A stretch of DNA of 64,000 nucleotides from Thalassotalea psychrophila (lineage in GTDB: Bacteria; Pseudomonadota; Gammaproteobacteria; Enterobacterales; Alteromonadaceae). The stretch is from contig NZ_CP134145.1 of assembly GCF_031583595.1 (NCBI RefSeq), positions 744,001 to 808,000 of the forward strand. The letters run 5' to 3'. The translations under genes and the position numbers were made by a program. The notes beneath the pieces are model-generated. The model ran no database searches, had not been told where the DNA came from, and worked only from the letters and a program-made list of their open reading frames with translations. Positions 63,746 through 64,000 of this stretch are shown piece after piece (position 1 is the stretch's first letter; every line of letters starts with the position of its first letter).

Positions 63746-64000
63746 ATGAGTACTACAAATAGCAAAGCAACTATTGCAGCAAATCGATTTGGCCTAGGTG
63801 CTAAACCCGGTGAGTTAGAGCTAGCCAAACAAAACCCTAAAAAATGGTTAGCTGCGCAATTAACTCCTGTAGTGTTTGATCAAAACTTGCCTTCATCCAA
63901 TGACGTATTTTTGCAGCTCAGTAAATATCAAGCGATCAAAAGACAAAACAAAAAAAATAAAGTCAGTGAAGAACAAGATAAAAAAGACAATAAAGTCAGA
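63746..64000 (+). CDS. DUF1800 family protein, 3' part outside window
   Basis: Only the first 85 residues are visible. The start SKATIAANRFGLGAKPGELE is the recognisable DUF1800 N-terminus, followed by a Lys-rich segment (RQNKKNKVSEEQDKKDNK). Members are long proteins usually encoded next to a DUF1501 partner. They are often exported by the Tat system and have been linked to sulfatase-rich and surface-polysaccharide loci, but no function is proven. No signal peptide is seen in this part. It is divergent from the sulfatase operon and shares its regulatory region. Confidence 0.8.
   Translation, partial: MSTTNSKATIAANRFGLGAKPGELELAKQNPKKWLAAQLTPVVFDQNLPSSNDVFLQLSKYQAIKRQNKKNKVSEEQDKKDNKVR

Overview
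The window looks like chromosomal DNA from a marine, heterotrophic gammaproteobacterium of the Alteromonadales, most like the Colwelliaceae (Colwellia/Thalassotalea type). This is inferred from the low GC content, the acnB-yacL pairing, the many lipoproteins, the GlyGly-CTERM tails and the sulfatase-rich glycan locus. No database search was possible. I saw no rRNA, tRNA, CRISPR array, prophage or complete IS element.

Layout. Positions 1-2290 hold a leftward set: an ion channel, an AI-2E family permease and a truncated HlyD-type protein. Positions 2651-11844 carry acnB (true start GTG 2651), an unknown TonB-like membrane protein, yacL, an RND efflux pair and a small alpha/beta hydrolase. Positions 11862-13606 are glnK-amtB behind a convincing sigma-54 promoter with NtrC-type dyads. 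Positions 13767-21698 carry an Fe(II)/2-oxoglutarate oxygenase, a lipoprotein, a thioredoxin-like protein, putA with a divergent Lrp-type regulator, and an Lpp-like lipoprotein convergent with an L,D-transpeptidase. Positions 21817-25614 look like a sugar-acid catabolic cluster (class II aldolase, enolase-superfamily dehydratase, amidohydrolase/lactonase, SDR). Positions 25642-34279 are mostly housekeeping or unknown genes, including two DUF885 lipoproteins and psiE. Positions 34441-38254 are a Fur-box-preceded ferric iron ABC transporter (fbpABC-like). A large surface glycosidase of clan GH-A type follows at 38506. Positions 41053-49495 hold small conserved genes (arfB, a GIY-YIG protein, DUF3581, ligE, a LysE exporter, an rRNA-methyltransferase-like protein, an NSS transporter).

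The most interesting part is 49593-63600, two convergent gene sets that together look like a locus for a sulfated, acetylated and probably fucosylated xylan-like glycan. The rightward arm is sulfatase, GH10 lipoprotein, CE4-like deacetylase, then an esterase of foreign-looking base composition. The leftward arm is sulfatase, GH10, CE2-type esterase, GH29 fucosidase, sulfatase. The same 14-bp palindromic operator (TGAYAACGTTRTCA) lies upstream of the first gene of each arm. Both GH10 proteins keep the two catalytic glutamates but have lost a normally invariant active-site histidine. A short relic of a second CE2 gene lies just upstream of the foreign-looking esterase. No TonB-dependent receptor, sugar transporter or regulator for this locus is in the window. 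The fucose-like catabolic cluster at 21.8-25.6 kb could process the released sugars.

The intergenic spaces are rich in small repeats: a 51/52-bp family at five loci (five tandem copies at 59979-60233), double-hairpin REP-like elements with compensatory changes, heptamer arrays, MITE-like elements with ATACCAA ends around ligE-lysE, and one perfect 25-bp inverted repeat of the GGGGTCAG type.
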